A DNA stretch of 64,000 nt from Silvania confinis. GTDB lineage: Bacteria; Pseudomonadota; Gammaproteobacteria; Enterobacterales; Enterobacteriaceae. Made by a program: the position numbers and the translations under genes. The DNA is taken from positions 1 through 64,000 of the forward strand of contig NZ_JAMGZJ010000078.1 in the NCBI RefSeq assembly GCF_025564085.1, in the 5' to 3' direction. The notes beneath the pieces were generated by a model that ran no database searches, had not been told where the DNA came from, and saw only the letters and a program-made list of their open reading frames with translations. Below, in pieces: positions 50,841 to 60,246 of the stretch; positions within the stretch are counted from its first letter, which is position 1; every line of letters starts with the position of its first letter.

Positions 50841-50915
50841 TGGCTGGGGTACGAGGATTCGAACCTCGGAATGCTGGTATCAGAAACCAGAGCCTTACCG
50901 CTTGGCGATACCCCA
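50841..50915 (-). tRNA. glnX: tRNA-Gln (CTG), variant copy
   Basis: The 75-base gene has a full cloverleaf with encoded CCA. The anticodon loop TTCTGAT reads CAG codons. It equals the next copy except for one base: T rather than A just before the anticodon stem, position 26. It is the last gene of the tRNA operon. Confidence 0.96.
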
Positions 50916-50956
50916 ACAGGTGCGTTAAACAAACACATTCAACGACTTTTTAAAAT

Positions 50957-51031
50957 TGGCTGGGGTACGAGGATTCGAACCTCGGAATGCTGGTATCAGA
51001 AACCAGTGCCTTACCGCTTGGCGATACCCCA
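50957..51031 (-). tRNA. glnV: tRNA-Gln (CTG)
   Basis: The 75-base gene encodes its CCA end and folds as a normal cloverleaf with anticodon CTG. It is sixth in the operon. Confidence 0.97.
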
Positions 51032-51076
51032 ACAATTTTTTTTGGTGTTGTCGACCGAAATCAACACAACCTAATA

Positions 51077-51153
51077 TGGTGGCTACGACGGGATTCGAAC
51101 CTGTGACCCCATCATTATGAGTGATGTGCTCTAACCAACTGAGCTACGTAGCC
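51077..51153 (-). tRNA. metU: tRNA-Met (CAT), elongator
   Basis: The 77-base gene with encoded CCA begins GGCTACGTAGCTC and has anticodon CAT. Its paired first base marks it as the elongator type. It appears identical to the copy at 51470. Confidence 0.97.
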
Positions 51154-51170
51154 AGTACTGCTTTCTTCGA

Positions 51171-51245
51171 TGGCTGGGGTACCTGGATTCGAACCAGGGA
51201 ATGCCGGTATCAAAAACCGGTGCCTTACCGCTTGGCGATACCCCA
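51171..51245 (-). tRNA. glnW: tRNA-Gln (TTG)
   Basis: The 75-base gene has anticodon TTG in the loop TTTTGAT and encodes CCA. It is a duplicate of the copy at 51278. Confidence 0.97.
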
Positions 51246-51277
51246 AAAACAACAGAGAACCGCAAAATCGAAGAAAA

Positions 51278-51352
51278 TGGCTGGGGTACCTGGATTCGAA
51301 CCAGGGAATGCCGGTATCAAAAACCGGTGCCTTACCGCTTGGCGATACCCCA
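51278..51352 (-). tRNA. glnU: tRNA-Gln (TTG)
   Basis: The 75-base gene with encoded CCA has anticodon TTG. It is third in the operon. Confidence 0.97.
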
Positions 51353-51375
51353 TCCGTGCAACGCTTATCTGGAAA

Positions 51376-51460
51376 TGGTGCGGGAGGCGAGACTTGAACT
51401 CGCACACCTTGCGGCGCCAGAACCTAAATCTGGTGCGTCTACCAATTTCGCCACTCCCGC
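51376..51460 (-). tRNA. leuW: tRNA-Leu (TAG)
   Basis: The 85-base gene has the long variable arm of class II tRNAs and anticodon TAG, with encoded CCA. It is second in the operon. Confidence 0.97.
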
Positions 51461-51469
51461 AAAAAAAGA

Positions 51470-51546
51470 TGGTGGCTACGACGGGATTCGAACCTGTGAC
51501 CCCATCATTATGAGTGATGTGCTCTAACCAACTGAGCTACGTAGCC
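51470..51546 (-). tRNA. metT: tRNA-Met (CAT), elongator
   Basis: The 77-base gene with anticodon CAT and encoded CCA is the first gene of the operon, about 35 bases from the predicted start site. Confidence 0.97.
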
Positions 51547-51585
51547 ATCTTTTTTTCGCGTTACCTTATCGGCGTTGCGGGGCGC

Positions 51586-51614
51586 ATTATGCGTATAGAC
51601 CCTTGCAGCGTCAA
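51586..51614 (-). promoter_or_regulatory. Promoter of the seven-tRNA operon
   Basis: On the minus strand TTGACG (51609-51614) and CATAAT (51586-51591) are 17 bases apart, followed by a GC-rich discriminator GCGCCCCGC. Such discriminators are typical of stable-RNA promoters under ppGpp control. Confidence 0.82.
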
Positions 51615-51730
51615 CACCTTTTTCATCGAAAATAACGGGAATGTGACTGTTTGGTTAGGTTGCGAACAGCCTGGCCGATTATTCGGCAATTATTGGTTAT
51701 TAATCGTTTTTGTTCAGCGAAACGCGAGAC

Positions 51731-51753
51731 AAAAAAAAGGCCCCGGAGGGCCT
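51731..51753 (-). terminator. Terminator after asnB
   Basis: The hairpin aggccc / gggcct is followed on the minus strand by eight T residues. Confidence 0.88.
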
Positions 51754-51770
51754 GATGAGGATTTTTTCTG

Positions 51771-53435
51771 TTACTTGTAGGCGGACTGATGCACGCCGAC
51801 GGCACGGCCTGATGGATCGTTCATGGATTTGAACGATTCATCCCACTCAATCGCTTTTGCAGAAGAGCAGGCGACGGAAGGGCCACCCGGAACACACTCT
51901 GCGGCGCTCGGCAGTGGGAATTGCTCTTCAAAGATCTCACGGTACAGATACGCCTCTTTAGAGGATGGCGTGTTGTACGGGAAGCGGAAGCTGGCTGTTT
52001 CCAGTTGTTGGTCAGAAACCTGCTTCGCTGCTACCTCTTTCAGGGTATCGATCCAGCTGTAACCCACACCGTCTGAGAACTGCTCTTTCTGACGCCATGC
52101 GACGCTTGCCGGCAGGTAGGATTCAAAACATTCACGCAGGACATGTTTTTCCATCTTGCCGTTGCCGCACATCTTGTCCTGCGGATTAATGCGCATGGCC
52201 ACATCGAGGAACTTCTTGTCCAGGAACGGTACGCGGGCTTCCACGCCCCAGGCGGACATCGCTTTGTTGGCACGTGCACAGTCGAACATGTGCAGCGCCT
52301 GCAGTTTACGCACGGTCTCTTCATGCAGTTCTTTGGCGTTTGGCGCTTTATGGAAATAGAGGTAGCCGCCAAACACTTCATCAGAACCCTCGCCCGACAA
52401 CACCATTTTAATGCCCATCGCTTTGATTTTGCGGGACATCAGGTACATCGGCGTTGAGGCGCGAATGGTGGTCACATCGTAGGTTTCAATGTGATAGATA
52501 ACGTCGCGGATCGCATCCAGCCCTTCCTGCACGGTAAAGTGAATTTCATGGTGCACGGTGCCGAGATGGTTGGCCACTTCCTGCGCGGCTTTCAGATCCG
52601 GGGATCCTTCCAGGCCGACAGCAAAGGAGTGCAGCTGCGGCCACCAGGCTTCGGAGCGCTCTTGATCTTCCACGCGGCGGGCGGCGTACTTTTTGGTGAT
52701 CGCCGAGATAACGGAAGAGTCCAGACCGCCAGAGAGCAGCACGCCATAAGGCACGTCTGACATCAGGTGGCTTTTTACCGCATCTTCCAGCGCCTGAGCC
52801 AGCTCGACTTTGTCGGTGACGTTGTCTTTAACGGCATCGTAATCGAACCAGTCGCGTTGATAGTACGAGCGGATCTCGCCGTCTTTGCTCCACAGGAAGC
52901 TGCCTGCCGGGAACTCTTTAATGGTGCGACAAACAGGCACCAGGGCTTTCATCTCAGAGGCAACATAGAAGTTGCCGAATTCGTCGTGGCCCATATACAG
53001 CGGGATAATACCGATATGGTCGCGGCCAATCAGATAGGCGTCTTTTTCGCTGTCGTACAGGGCAAAGGCAAACATCCCCTGCAGTTCGTCGAGGAATTCC
53101 GGGCCTTTTTCCTGATACAGGGCGAGGATCACTTCACAGTCTGAGCCGGTCTGGAAGGCATAGCGATCGCCATATTCCGCGCGCAGCGCCTGATGGTTAT
53201 AGATTTCACCGTTGACCGCCAGCGCATGGGTTTTTTTCTCGTTATACAGCGGCTGGGCACCGGCGTTGACGTCGACAATCGACAGGCGCTCGTGCGCCAG
53301 AATGGCTTTATCGCTGGCATAGACGCCGGACCAGTCCGGGCCGCGGTGGCGCATCAGACGGGACAGCTCGAGTGCTTTTTTACGCAGTTCGACCGCGTCA
53401 GTTTTAATATCCAGTACGCCGAAAATTGAACACAT
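51771..53435 (-). CDS. asnB: Asparagine synthetase B (glutamine-hydrolysing)
   Basis: AsnB makes asparagine from aspartate, ATP and glutamine. The 554-residue protein has an N-terminal glutaminase with the nucleophile Cys2 (MCSIFGVLD), and a synthetase domain with the PP-loop LLSGGLDSS near 232. The ATG at 53435 was chosen because Cys2 must follow the start directly. It lies between the tRNA operon and nagD and has its own leader of about 250 bases, in which I see no other gene. Confidence 0.98.
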   Translation of the reverse strand: MCSIFGVLDIKTDAVELRKKALELSRLMRHRGPDWSGVYASDKAILAHERLSIVDVNAGAQPLYNEKKTHALAVNGEIYNHQALRAEYGDRYAFQTGSDCEVILALYQEKGPEFLDELQGMFAFALYDSEKDAYLIGRDHIGIIPLYMGHDEFGNFYVASEMKALVPVCRTIKEFPAGSFLWSKDGEIRSYYQRDWFDYDAVKDNVTDKVELAQALEDAVKSHLMSDVPYGVLLSGGLDSSVISAITKKYAARRVEDQERSEAWWPQLHSFAVGLEGSPDLKAAQEVANHLGTVHHEIHFTVQEGLDAIRDVIYHIETYDVTTIRASTPMYLMSRKIKAMGIKMVLSGEGSDEVFGGYLYFHKAPNAKELHEETVRKLQALHMFDCARANKAMSAWGVEARVPFLDKKFLDVAMRINPQDKMCGNGKMEKHVLRECFESYLPASVAWRQKEQFSDGVGYSWIDTLKEVAAKQVSDQQLETASFRFPYNTPSSKEAYLYREIFEEQFPLPSAAECVPGGPSVACSSAKAIEWDESFKSMNDPSGRAVGVHQSAYK

Positions 53436-53653
53436 AACCTTCTCCGTTAACCCTGTTGCAGTGTGATGTTGCTTGCTTAAGAAAATGCCGTAAAAGGGCA
53501 GGAGCGGCAAGCGTTTTGCAGGTAAAAACTGAAAAAGCGCAATGGTGATTGCTGAATGTTGAAAAAAGCGTACGCCTGAGACGGTTTTATTGATGATTAT
53601 TCAATGAATGACGGTTTTTATTAGAGTGGAATGGTTTTTTGGCGCAGTAGAAT

Positions 53654-53679
53654 GAAGAAACCACGTCCGGGGACGTGGC
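53654..53679 (-). terminator. Terminator after nagD
   Basis: The hairpin ccacgtcc / ggacgtgg is followed on the minus strand by TTTCTT. Confidence 0.75.
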
Positions 53680-53685
53680 TTTGGC

Positions 53686-54438
53686 TTACAGGACATCGAT
53701 TTCCGCGACCGAGGGATAAATCCAGCTCGGCCGGAAGGGCATCGCATCAATATCATCCAGGGTCGAAACACCTGACAGCACCAGAATGGTTTCCAGCCCG
53801 GCCTGGAAGCCCGCCAGAATATCGGTACGCAGGTTGTCGCCGACAATGACAGTGTGCTCGGAGTGGGCCTGCATTTTGTTTAGCGCCGCGCGAATGATCC
53901 ATGGGCTGGGCTTGCCGACATAAAATGGAGTACGGCCTGTCATCTTCTCGATCCCCGCACAGAGCGCGCCGCATGCCGGGTAAAAGCCGCGACCGTGGGT
54001 ATCCGGATTGGTGGCAATAAAGCGCGCACCGTTAGCCACAAAGAATGCCGCCTTGTGCATCATTTCCCAGTTATAGGAGCGCGTTTCACCGACGATCACA
54101 AAATCAGGGTTAACGTCCGTTATGGTGAAACCGGCTTTGTACAATTCATGAATCAGCGCGCCTTCACCGACGACATACGCTTTTTTGCCTTCCTGACGCT
54201 TGAGGAAGTCCGCCGTCGCCATCGCAGAGGTATAGAACACGCTGTCAGGAACATCGACGCCGGCAGTTGCAAAACGGTTGGCCAGATCCTGCCCGGTCTG
54301 GGACGGGAAGTTGGTAAGCAGAACCAGCGGCATGCCTTTTTCGAGGATGCGGTTAAGAAATTCTGCTGCGCCCGGCACGGCAACGTTGTCGTGCATCAGC
54401 ACGCCGTCGATATCACAAATAACATTCTTAATGGTCAT
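53686..54438 (-). CDS. nagD: Ribonucleotide monophosphatase NagD
   Basis: NagD is a HAD-family phosphatase acting on nucleotide monophosphates such as UMP and GMP. The 250-residue protein has the nucleophile motif CDIDGVLMHD near 9, a cap domain, and the C-terminal VGDNLRTDILAGFQAG. It is last in the nagBACD operon; why a phosphatase is kept there is unclear. Confidence 0.96.
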   Translation of the reverse strand: MTIKNVICDIDGVLMHDNVAVPGAAEFLNRILEKGMPLVLLTNFPSQTGQDLANRFATAGVDVPDSVFYTSAMATADFLKRQEGKKAYVVGEGALIHELYKAGFTITDVNPDFVIVGETRSYNWEMMHKAAFFVANGARFIATNPDTHGRGFYPACGALCAGIEKMTGRTPFYVGKPSPWIIRAALNKMQAHSEHTVIVGDNLRTDILAGFQAGLETILVLSGVSTLDDIDAMPFRPSWIYPSVAEIDVL

Positions 54439-54482
54439 GGACTACCCGACATCAAAAAAAGAGGCGTAACTATAAAACGCTG

Positions 54483-55703
54483 TCAGCTTTCCAGCAAACG
54501 CTGCAGCAGGATGCCGTTAAGCATTGCGCGTTTTACCAGCGCAAAAGCGCCGATCGCGGAGCGGTCGTTCAGCGTGGAGCGTACAACCGGTAAATTCTGG
54601 CGAAATGCCTTCAGTGCCTGGGTATTAATGCAGCCTTCAATGGCGGGCAGCAGCACTTTTTCGGCCTCGGTAATTTCACCGGCAATTACAATTTTTTGCG
54701 GGTTAAACAGGTTGATGGCTATCGCGATGGTTTTGCCCAGCTGACGGCCAACCTGCTCGATCACTTCGCAGCTCAGAGCATCACCTTTGTTTGCCGCTTT
54801 ACAGATGGCGCCGATTTTACAGTCATCCAGCGTTACCCGACTCTGATAGCCCTGTTCAAGCATGTGCTTAACACGGTGCTCGATGGCGGCATTGGCGGCG
54901 ACTGTTTCCAGGCAGCCAAAGTTGCCGCAGTGGCAGCGTTCGCCCAGCGGATCGACCTGAATATGGCCAATCTCGCCGACATTGCCGTTACGGCCAATAA
55001 AGATGCGCCCGTTAGAGATGATTCCGGCACCCGTTCCGCGGTGGACACGCACCAGAATGGAGTCTTCGCAATCCTGACTCGCCCCAAAATAGTGCTCAGC
55101 CAGCGCCAGGCTGCGGATATCGTGGCCAACAAAGCAGGTCACCGCAAAGCGTTTTTCCAGCGCGTTGATTAAACCCCAGTTTTCAACCTGGATATGCGGC
55201 ATATAGCGGATCACACCGCTTTCCGGATCGACAAGCCCAGGCAAGATCACCGAGATGGCGATCAGCTCGCGGATTTTGCGCTGGCAGGATTCGATAAACA
55301 GTTCAATCGCATTGAGCAGGGCGTGTTCAAGCGTCTCCTGGGTGCGTTCCGGCAGGGGATAATGCTCTTCCGCCAGGGTTTTGCTGCTGAGATCGTACAG
55401 GGTAAGCGTGGCATCATGGCGGCCAAGGCGTACGCCGATGGCATGGAAATGACGGGTTTCGGTGATTATCGAGATGGCGCGACGGCCTCCGGTGGAGGCC
55501 TGCTGATCAACTTCTTTAATCAGTCCGCGCTCAATGAGCTGACGGGTGATTTTCGTCACGCTGGCGGGGGCAAGCTGGCTCTGTTCTGCAATTTGAATGC
55601 GCGAGATGGGACCATGCTGGTCAATCAGTCGATAAACGGCAGCGCTGTTCAGCTGCTTAACCAGATCCACATTACCAATTTGAGCGTGTCCGCCAGGTGT
55701 CAT
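54483..55703 (-). CDS. nagC: NagC, repressor of GlcNAc and chitosugar genes
   Basis: NagC is a ROK-family regulator whose inducer is GlcNAc-6-phosphate. The 406-residue protein has an N-terminal winged helix (ISRIQIAEQSQLAPASVTKITRQL, about 35-58) and a sugar-binding ROK domain with the zinc motif CHCGNFGCLE near 257-266. The length and start equal E. coli NagC. Its likely operators here flank nagB/nagE and precede chiP. Confidence 0.98.
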   Translation of the reverse strand: MTPGGHAQIGNVDLVKQLNSAAVYRLIDQHGPISRIQIAEQSQLAPASVTKITRQLIERGLIKEVDQQASTGGRRAISIITETRHFHAIGVRLGRHDATLTLYDLSSKTLAEEHYPLPERTQETLEHALLNAIELFIESCQRKIRELIAISVILPGLVDPESGVIRYMPHIQVENWGLINALEKRFAVTCFVGHDIRSLALAEHYFGASQDCEDSILVRVHRGTGAGIISNGRIFIGRNGNVGEIGHIQVDPLGERCHCGNFGCLETVAANAAIEHRVKHMLEQGYQSRVTLDDCKIGAICKAANKGDALSCEVIEQVGRQLGKTIAIAINLFNPQKIVIAGEITEAEKVLLPAIEGCINTQALKAFRQNLPVVRSTLNDRSAIGAFALVKRAMLNGILLQRLLES

Positions 55704-55711
55704 ACGTTTGC

Positions 55712-56860
55712 TTACTCTGTGACGACCTCGTTACCGTTAACGATGGTCTTGATGATTTTATAATCGTGCGTGAATGCGGTGAGGTTAGCAACCATGCCCG
55801 GAGCAATGGCACCCAGCTGTTGGTCGACGCCAATCGCGCGGGCCGGGTAGAGCGTGGCCATACGCAGCACTTCATCCAGGGCAATGCTGCAATGTTCGAC
55901 CAGATTGCGTACGCCTTCGATCATGGTCAAAGCCGAACCGCTCAGCGTGCCGTTCTCGTCCACACACAGTCCATCCCGGTAGTATATTGTTTTACCAGCA
56001 AAAATGAACTGTTCAATGTGTGCCCCTGCGGGTGCCGTAGCATCGGTAACCAGACACAGCTTATCGCCTTTCAGGCGTTTGGCGTTACGCACGTTGGCGT
56101 AATCCACGTGTAAGCCGTCAGCAATAATGCCGCAATACACGTCCGGTTCGTCAAAGATCGCCCCGACCAGACCGGGTTCGCGTCCGGTAATATACGGCAT
56201 GGCATTGTACAGATGGGTGGCGAAGGTGATACCAGCGCGGAAGCCGGTTTTGGCCTCTTTCAGCGTGGCGTTGGAGTGCCCGGCAGAGACCACAATCCCG
56301 GCGCCTGCCAGTTTGCGGATGATTTCAGGGTCGACCATTTCGGGGGCGAGGGTCACTTTGGTGATCACGTCTGCGTTGGCACACAGGAAATCAACCAGTT
56401 CCCCGTCAGGCTGGCGCACGAAGCCTGGGTTATGCGTCCCTTTTTTGACAATATTCAGCCACGGACCTTCAAGATGCAGGCCCAGTGCCTGGTGCGGATA
56501 CTTCGCCAGATACTCGCGCATCACGCGAACACCTTGTTTCATCAGGTCGTCGCTGGTGGTGATAAGCGTCGGCAGGTAGCTGGTGCAGCCCGATCTTTCG
56601 TTGGCGTGCTGCATAATTTCCAGCGTCTCAACGCTGACGGCTTCTGCCGTATCATTGAACTGGACACCGCCGCAGCCGTTAAGCTGTACGTCGATAAAAC
56701 CGGGGGAGATGATTGCTCCATTGAGCGAGCGTTGTTCAATACCCGTTGGCAGTTCAGCCTGTGGGCAAACACGTTCAATCAGGCCATTGGCGATAACAAT
56801 CGCATGGTCATCCAGAATTTCATGGCCGGTATAAATCCGACCGTGGGTTAAAGCATACAT
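55712..56860 (-). CDS. nagA: N-acetylglucosamine-6-phosphate deacetylase
   Basis: NagA removes acetate from GlcNAc-6-phosphate, which sets the inducer level for NagC. The 382-residue amidohydrolase has GLHLEGPW (metal site), [14 protein letters not shown], and the catalytic aspartate in VTDATAP near 273. The ATG at 56860 gives [14 protein letters not shown]. It precedes nagC by eight bases. Confidence 0.98.
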   Translation of the reverse strand: MYALTHGRIYTGHEILDDHAIVIANGLIERVCPQAELPTGIEQRSLNGAIISPGFIDVQLNGCGGVQFNDTAEAVSVETLEIMQHANERSGCTSYLPTLITTSDDLMKQGVRVMREYLAKYPHQALGLHLEGPWLNIVKKGTHNPGFVRQPDGELVDFLCANADVITKVTLAPEMVDPEIIRKLAGAGIVVSAGHSNATLKEAKTGFRAGITFATHLYNAMPYITGREPGLVGAIFDEPDVYCGIIADGLHVDYANVRNAKRLKGDKLCLVTDATAPAGAHIEQFIFAGKTIYYRDGLCVDENGTLSGSALTMIEGVRNLVEHCSIALDEVLRMATLYPARAIGVDQQLGAIAPGMVANLTAFTHDYKIIKTIVNGNEVVTE

Positions 56861-56874
56861 AACGACCCCCGGTT

Positions 56875-56908
56875 TAAAAAAAAGCATTCCGTCTCTCGTA
56901 AGAGACGG
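56875..56908 (-). terminator. Terminator-like hairpin between nagB and nagA
   Basis: The stem ccgtctct / agagacgg with loop tacg is followed, five bases later on the minus strand, by a run of at least seven T residues. It lies inside the operon and may reduce nagA relative to nagB. Confidence 0.65.
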
Positions 56909-56915
56909 CGTCAGA

Positions 56916-57716
56916 TTACAGACCTTTGATGTTTTCAGCTTCTAATTCGTTGAAGTATCTCAGCGTTTTAACTTTCAGCTCCATGGTGGATGGCTCATCG
57001 CACACCACGACGGCTTTCGGATGCAGCTGCAGACAGCTGATGGTCCACATATGGTTGACGTTGCCTTCCACTGCCGCCTGCAGCGCCAGCGCTTTGACGC
57101 CGCCCAGCACCAGGATCATCACTTCTTCTGCGTCCAGCAGCGTGCCCACGCCCACGGTCAGCGCATATTTTGGCACCTGATTAACATCGCCATCAAAGAA
57201 ACGTGAGTTTGCCACACGGGTGTCATGCGTCAGGGTTTTGATACGAGTACGGGATGCCAGAGAAGAGGCCGGTTCGTTAAACGCGATGTGACCATCGTTG
57301 CCTACGCCGCCCATAAACAGGTGGATTTTGCCATAAGCACGGATTTTTTCTTCATAATGACGGCATTCAGCATCGATATCCGGGGCATTTCCGTCCAGCA
57401 GATTAATATTTGCCGGCTGAATATCAACGTGATCAAAGAAATTGCGGTGCATGAAGCTATGGTAGCTTTCCGGATGATCCTTTGGCAGGCCAACATATTC
57501 GTCCATGTTGAACGTAACAACGTGTTCGAAGCTAACCTGGCCCGCTTTATGCATCTCCACCAACGCTTTATACGCAGTGAGAGGCGTGCCGCCGGTCGGC
57601 AGACCGAGCACGAAAGGACGATCGGCTGTTGGTTTGAACGCGTTGATACGGTTTACAATATGGCGAGCAGCCCATTTACCGACTTGTTCTGCAGTTGCCA
57701 GGGGGATCAGTCTCAT
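56916..57716 (-). CDS. nagB: Glucosamine-6-phosphate deaminase
   Basis: NagB converts glucosamine-6-phosphate to fructose-6-phosphate and ammonia, feeding glycolysis. The 266-residue enzyme has FNMDEYVGL with Asp72, the active-site [13 protein letters not shown], and allosteric residues for GlcNAc-6-phosphate. It is first in nagBACD and divergent from nagE. Confidence 0.98.
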   Translation of the reverse strand: MRLIPLATAEQVGKWAARHIVNRINAFKPTADRPFVLGLPTGGTPLTAYKALVEMHKAGQVSFEHVVTFNMDEYVGLPKDHPESYHSFMHRNFFDHVDIQPANINLLDGNAPDIDAECRHYEEKIRAYGKIHLFMGGVGNDGHIAFNEPASSLASRTRIKTLTHDTRVANSRFFDGDVNQVPKYALTVGVGTLLDAEEVMILVLGGVKALALQAAVEGNVNHMWTISCLQLHPKAVVVCDEPSTMELKVKTLRYFNELEAENIKGL

Positions 57717-57814
57717 TATTCACCTCTGAAGATTAAGTAAAAAAGTGGGCGGATTGAATATCTGAGTATGATGTAAGCCTAACCTGGTTCACACCGTAAG
57801 GGATCAATCCGTCT

Positions 57815-57838
57815 TGATTTTTCGTATCATAAAATAAG
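57815..57838. promoter_or_regulatory. NagC operator on the nagB side
   Basis: The AT-rich near-palindrome gattttt-cgtatcat-aaaataa resembles NagC operators in E. coli. It pairs with a similar site about 95 bases away, a distance that suits a DNA loop. Confidence 0.6.
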
Positions 57839-57882
57839 TTTTCACTGTTTGCCAGTCTGAGGGAGGGTCTGAAACGATATTT

Positions 57883-57898
57883 GGTGACAAAAATCACA
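57883..57898. promoter_or_regulatory. CRP site between nagB and nagE
   Basis: GGTGA-CAAAAA-TCACA fits the CRP consensus very well. It lies between the two NagC sites, where E. coli CRP activates both nagB and nagE. No gene lies in this 328-base gap. Confidence 0.8.
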
Positions 57899-57910
57899 AA
57901 AAATACGCTT

Positions 57911-57931
57911 TTAATTTGCGATACGAATTAA
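57911..57931. promoter_or_regulatory. NagC operator on the nagE side
   Basis: TTAATT-tgcgatacg-AATTAA is a clean inverted repeat like the high-affinity NagC site of E. coli nagE. Confidence 0.7.
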
Positions 57932-58044
57932 TTTTCCACACACTCAGAAAGCCAGTGAATCATCAACTGTATATATAAGTTAGTGACACAATAAAAACAC
58001 AGCTGAGAACACACCTTAAAACGGGGTCTCAAAGGGGGAAGAAA

Positions 58045-60066
58045 GTGAGCATTTTAGGTTATTTACAAAAGGTTGGCCGCGCCTTAATGGTGCCGGTTGC
58101 CACGCTGCCAGCGGCGGCAATTCTGATGGGTGTCGGTTACTGGATTGACCCGGTGAGTTGGGGTGGAGACAACGCGTTAGCGGCGTTATTCATCAAATCC
58201 GGTGCTGCCATTATCGACAACATGTCTGTACTGTTCGCCATCGGTGTGGCTTACGGTATGTCCAAAGATAAAGACGGTGCTGCGGCACTGACCGGTTTTG
58301 TTGGCTTCCTCGTATTAACCACGCTCTGTTCGCCGGCCGCGGTTGCCATGATCCAGAAGATCCCGGCAGACCAGGTACCTGCTGCGTTCGGTAAAATCAG
58401 CAACCAGTTCGTCGGTATCCTCGTGGGTATTATCTCCGCTGAACTGTACAACCGCTTCAGTAGCGTAGAGTTGCCAAAAGCGCTCTCCTTCTTCAGCGGC
58501 CGTCGTCTGGTGCCGATTCTGACCTCCTTCGTGATGATCTTTGTCGCTTTCATCCTGATGTACGTCTGGCCGATGATTTTCGACGGTCTGGTGAACTTTG
58601 GTGAGCACATCCAGAAGTTGGGCTCCGCCGGTGCGGGCGTGTACGCGTTCTTCAACCGCTTACTGATCCCGGTTGGTCTGCACCACGCGCTGAACTCCGT
58701 ATTCTGGTTTGACGTTGCAGGTATTAACGATATCCCTAACTTCCTCGGCGGCGCACAGTCCATCGAAGCAGGTAAAGCGGTTGTCGGTATCACCGGTCGT
58801 TACCAGGCGGGCTTCTTCCCAATTATGATGTTCGGTCTGCCGGGTGCAGCACTGGCTATCTACCACTGCGCGCGTCCTGAGAACAAAGCGAAGGTGCTGG
58901 GTATTATGATGGCGGGCGCATTCGCGGCCTTCTTCACCGGTATCACCGAGCCGCTGGAATTCTCCTTCATGTTCGTGGCACCGGTTCTGTATGTGATCCA
59001 CGCCGTGCTGACCGGTATCTCGGTCTTCATCGCGGCATCCATGCACTGGATTGCCGGCTTCGGTTTCAGTGCGGGTCTGGTGGATATGGTGCTGTCGTCA
59101 CGTAACCCGCTGGCAACACACTGGTACATGCTGATTCCACAAGGCCTGGTGTTCTTCGCTATCTATTACGTGGTGTTCCGCTTCACCATTACTAAATTCA
59201 ACCTGATGACCCCGGGTCGTGAGCTGGCGGTTGCCGGTAGCGAAGCGGATGGTGAGGACGTCAATGTCAGCGCGGGCAACGCGGATGATGTTTCCGGTCT
59301 GGCACGTCAGTACATCGCCGCCATCGGTGGTTCCGATAACCTGACCGGTATCGATGCCTGCATCACCCGTCTGCGTCTGAACGTAAAAGACTCTTCGCTG
59401 GTTAACGAAGCGATGGCGAAACGCCTGGGTGCGTCTGGCGTGATCCGTCTGAACAAAACCAGCGTGCAGATTATCGTCGGCTTTGTGGCGGAGAAAATTG
59501 CTAACGCCATGAAAACCACCGGTCCTGTTGCCGCAGCAGATGTTGCGCCGGTCGCAGCTGTTGCACCAGCGGCGGTTAAACCGCAGGCTGTGGCCAATGC
59601 CACGACTATCGCGGCGCTGGTTTCTCCGGTAACGGGTGAGGTTGTGGCACTGGAACAGGTTCCTGACGAAGCCTTTGCCAGTAAAGCTGTCGGTGACGGC
59701 GTTGCGGTAAAACCAACCGATAAAACCGTGGTTTCTCCGGCTGCGGGCACCATCGTTAAAATCTTCAACACCAACCACGCGTTCTGTCTGGAAACCGAAA
59801 AAGGTGCAGAGATCGTTGTCCACATGGGTATCGATACCGTTGCGCTGGGTGGTCAGGGCTTCAAACGCCTGGTAGAAGAGGGCGCTGAAGTGGTGGCAGG
59901 TCAGCCGGTTCTGGAAATGGATCTCGACTTCCTGAACGCCAATGCGCGCTCGATGATTAGCCCGGTTGTCTGCAGCAATATCGACGACTTTAGCAGCCTG
60001 GTCATTAAGGCGCAGGGTCAGGTTGTGGCCGGTCAAACGCCGCTGTATGAAATTAAAGGCAAATAA
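58045..60066 (+). CDS. nagE: GlcNAc-specific phosphotransferase IICBA component NagE
   Basis: NagE imports and phosphorylates N-acetylglucosamine. The 673-residue protein starts with GTG after AAGGGGGAAG. The IIC membrane domain is about 1-390 (FFPIMMFGLPGAALAIYHC, TGITEPLEFSFMF), IIB about 415-490 with Cys439 (DACITRLRL), a Pro/Ala linker 495-515, and IIA about 520-673 with His593 (VVHMGIDT). It is longer than E. coli NagE (648). The IIC part differs much from the E. coli and Klebsiella forms, while IIA is nearly the same as in E. coli, which suggests domain exchange. Confidence 0.96.
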   Translation: MSILGYLQKVGRALMVPVATLPAAAILMGVGYWIDPVSWGGDNALAALFIKSGAAIIDNMSVLFAIGVAYGMSKDKDGAAALTGFVGFLVLTTLCSPAAVAMIQKIPADQVPAAFGKISNQFVGILVGIISAELYNRFSSVELPKALSFFSGRRLVPILTSFVMIFVAFILMYVWPMIFDGLVNFGEHIQKLGSAGAGVYAFFNRLLIPVGLHHALNSVFWFDVAGINDIPNFLGGAQSIEAGKAVVGITGRYQAGFFPIMMFGLPGAALAIYHCARPENKAKVLGIMMAGAFAAFFTGITEPLEFSFMFVAPVLYVIHAVLTGISVFIAASMHWIAGFGFSAGLVDMVLSSRNPLATHWYMLIPQGLVFFAIYYVVFRFTITKFNLMTPGRELAVAGSEADGEDVNVSAGNADDVSGLARQYIAAIGGSDNLTGIDACITRLRLNVKDSSLVNEAMAKRLGASGVIRLNKTSVQIIVGFVAEKIANAMKTTGPVAAADVAPVAAVAPAAVKPQAVANATTIAALVSPVTGEVVALEQVPDEAFASKAVGDGVAVKPTDKTVVSPAAGTIVKIFNTNHAFCLETEKGAEIVVHMGIDTVALGGQGFKRLVEEGAEVVAGQPVLEMDLDFLNANARSMISPVVCSNIDDFSSLVIKAQGQVVAGQTPLYEIKGK

Positions 60067-60093
60067 GTGCTCCTGAGTTAGCGTTAATGCCTG

Positions 60094-60125
60094 AGCGGCG
60101 GGGATAATCCCCGCCGCTTTTTTTT
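60094..60125 (+). terminator. Terminator after nagE
   Basis: The stem agcggcgggg / ccccgccgct with loop ataat-type bases is followed by eight or more T residues. Confidence 0.95.
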
Positions 60126-60246
60126 GCAGCAATCGCCCCGATTATTCTCTGCGAAGACGTTTTTATACGTAACTAAGGGTTGTCACTACGCCCGGCTTAT
60201 AAGATCATGTCCCGTTATACGTCGTTTACGCTTTGAGGAATCCACG

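Noticed and set aside
50841-51546. Regular direct repeats that look like an array, with small open frames
   Set aside because: They are seven tRNA genes; the repeated peptides come from translating tRNA sequence. There is no CRISPR leader, constant spacer length or cas gene.
59098-60132. 344-codon open frame antisense to nagE
   Set aside because: It has no recognisable domain, and nagE with its terminator accounts for this DNA.
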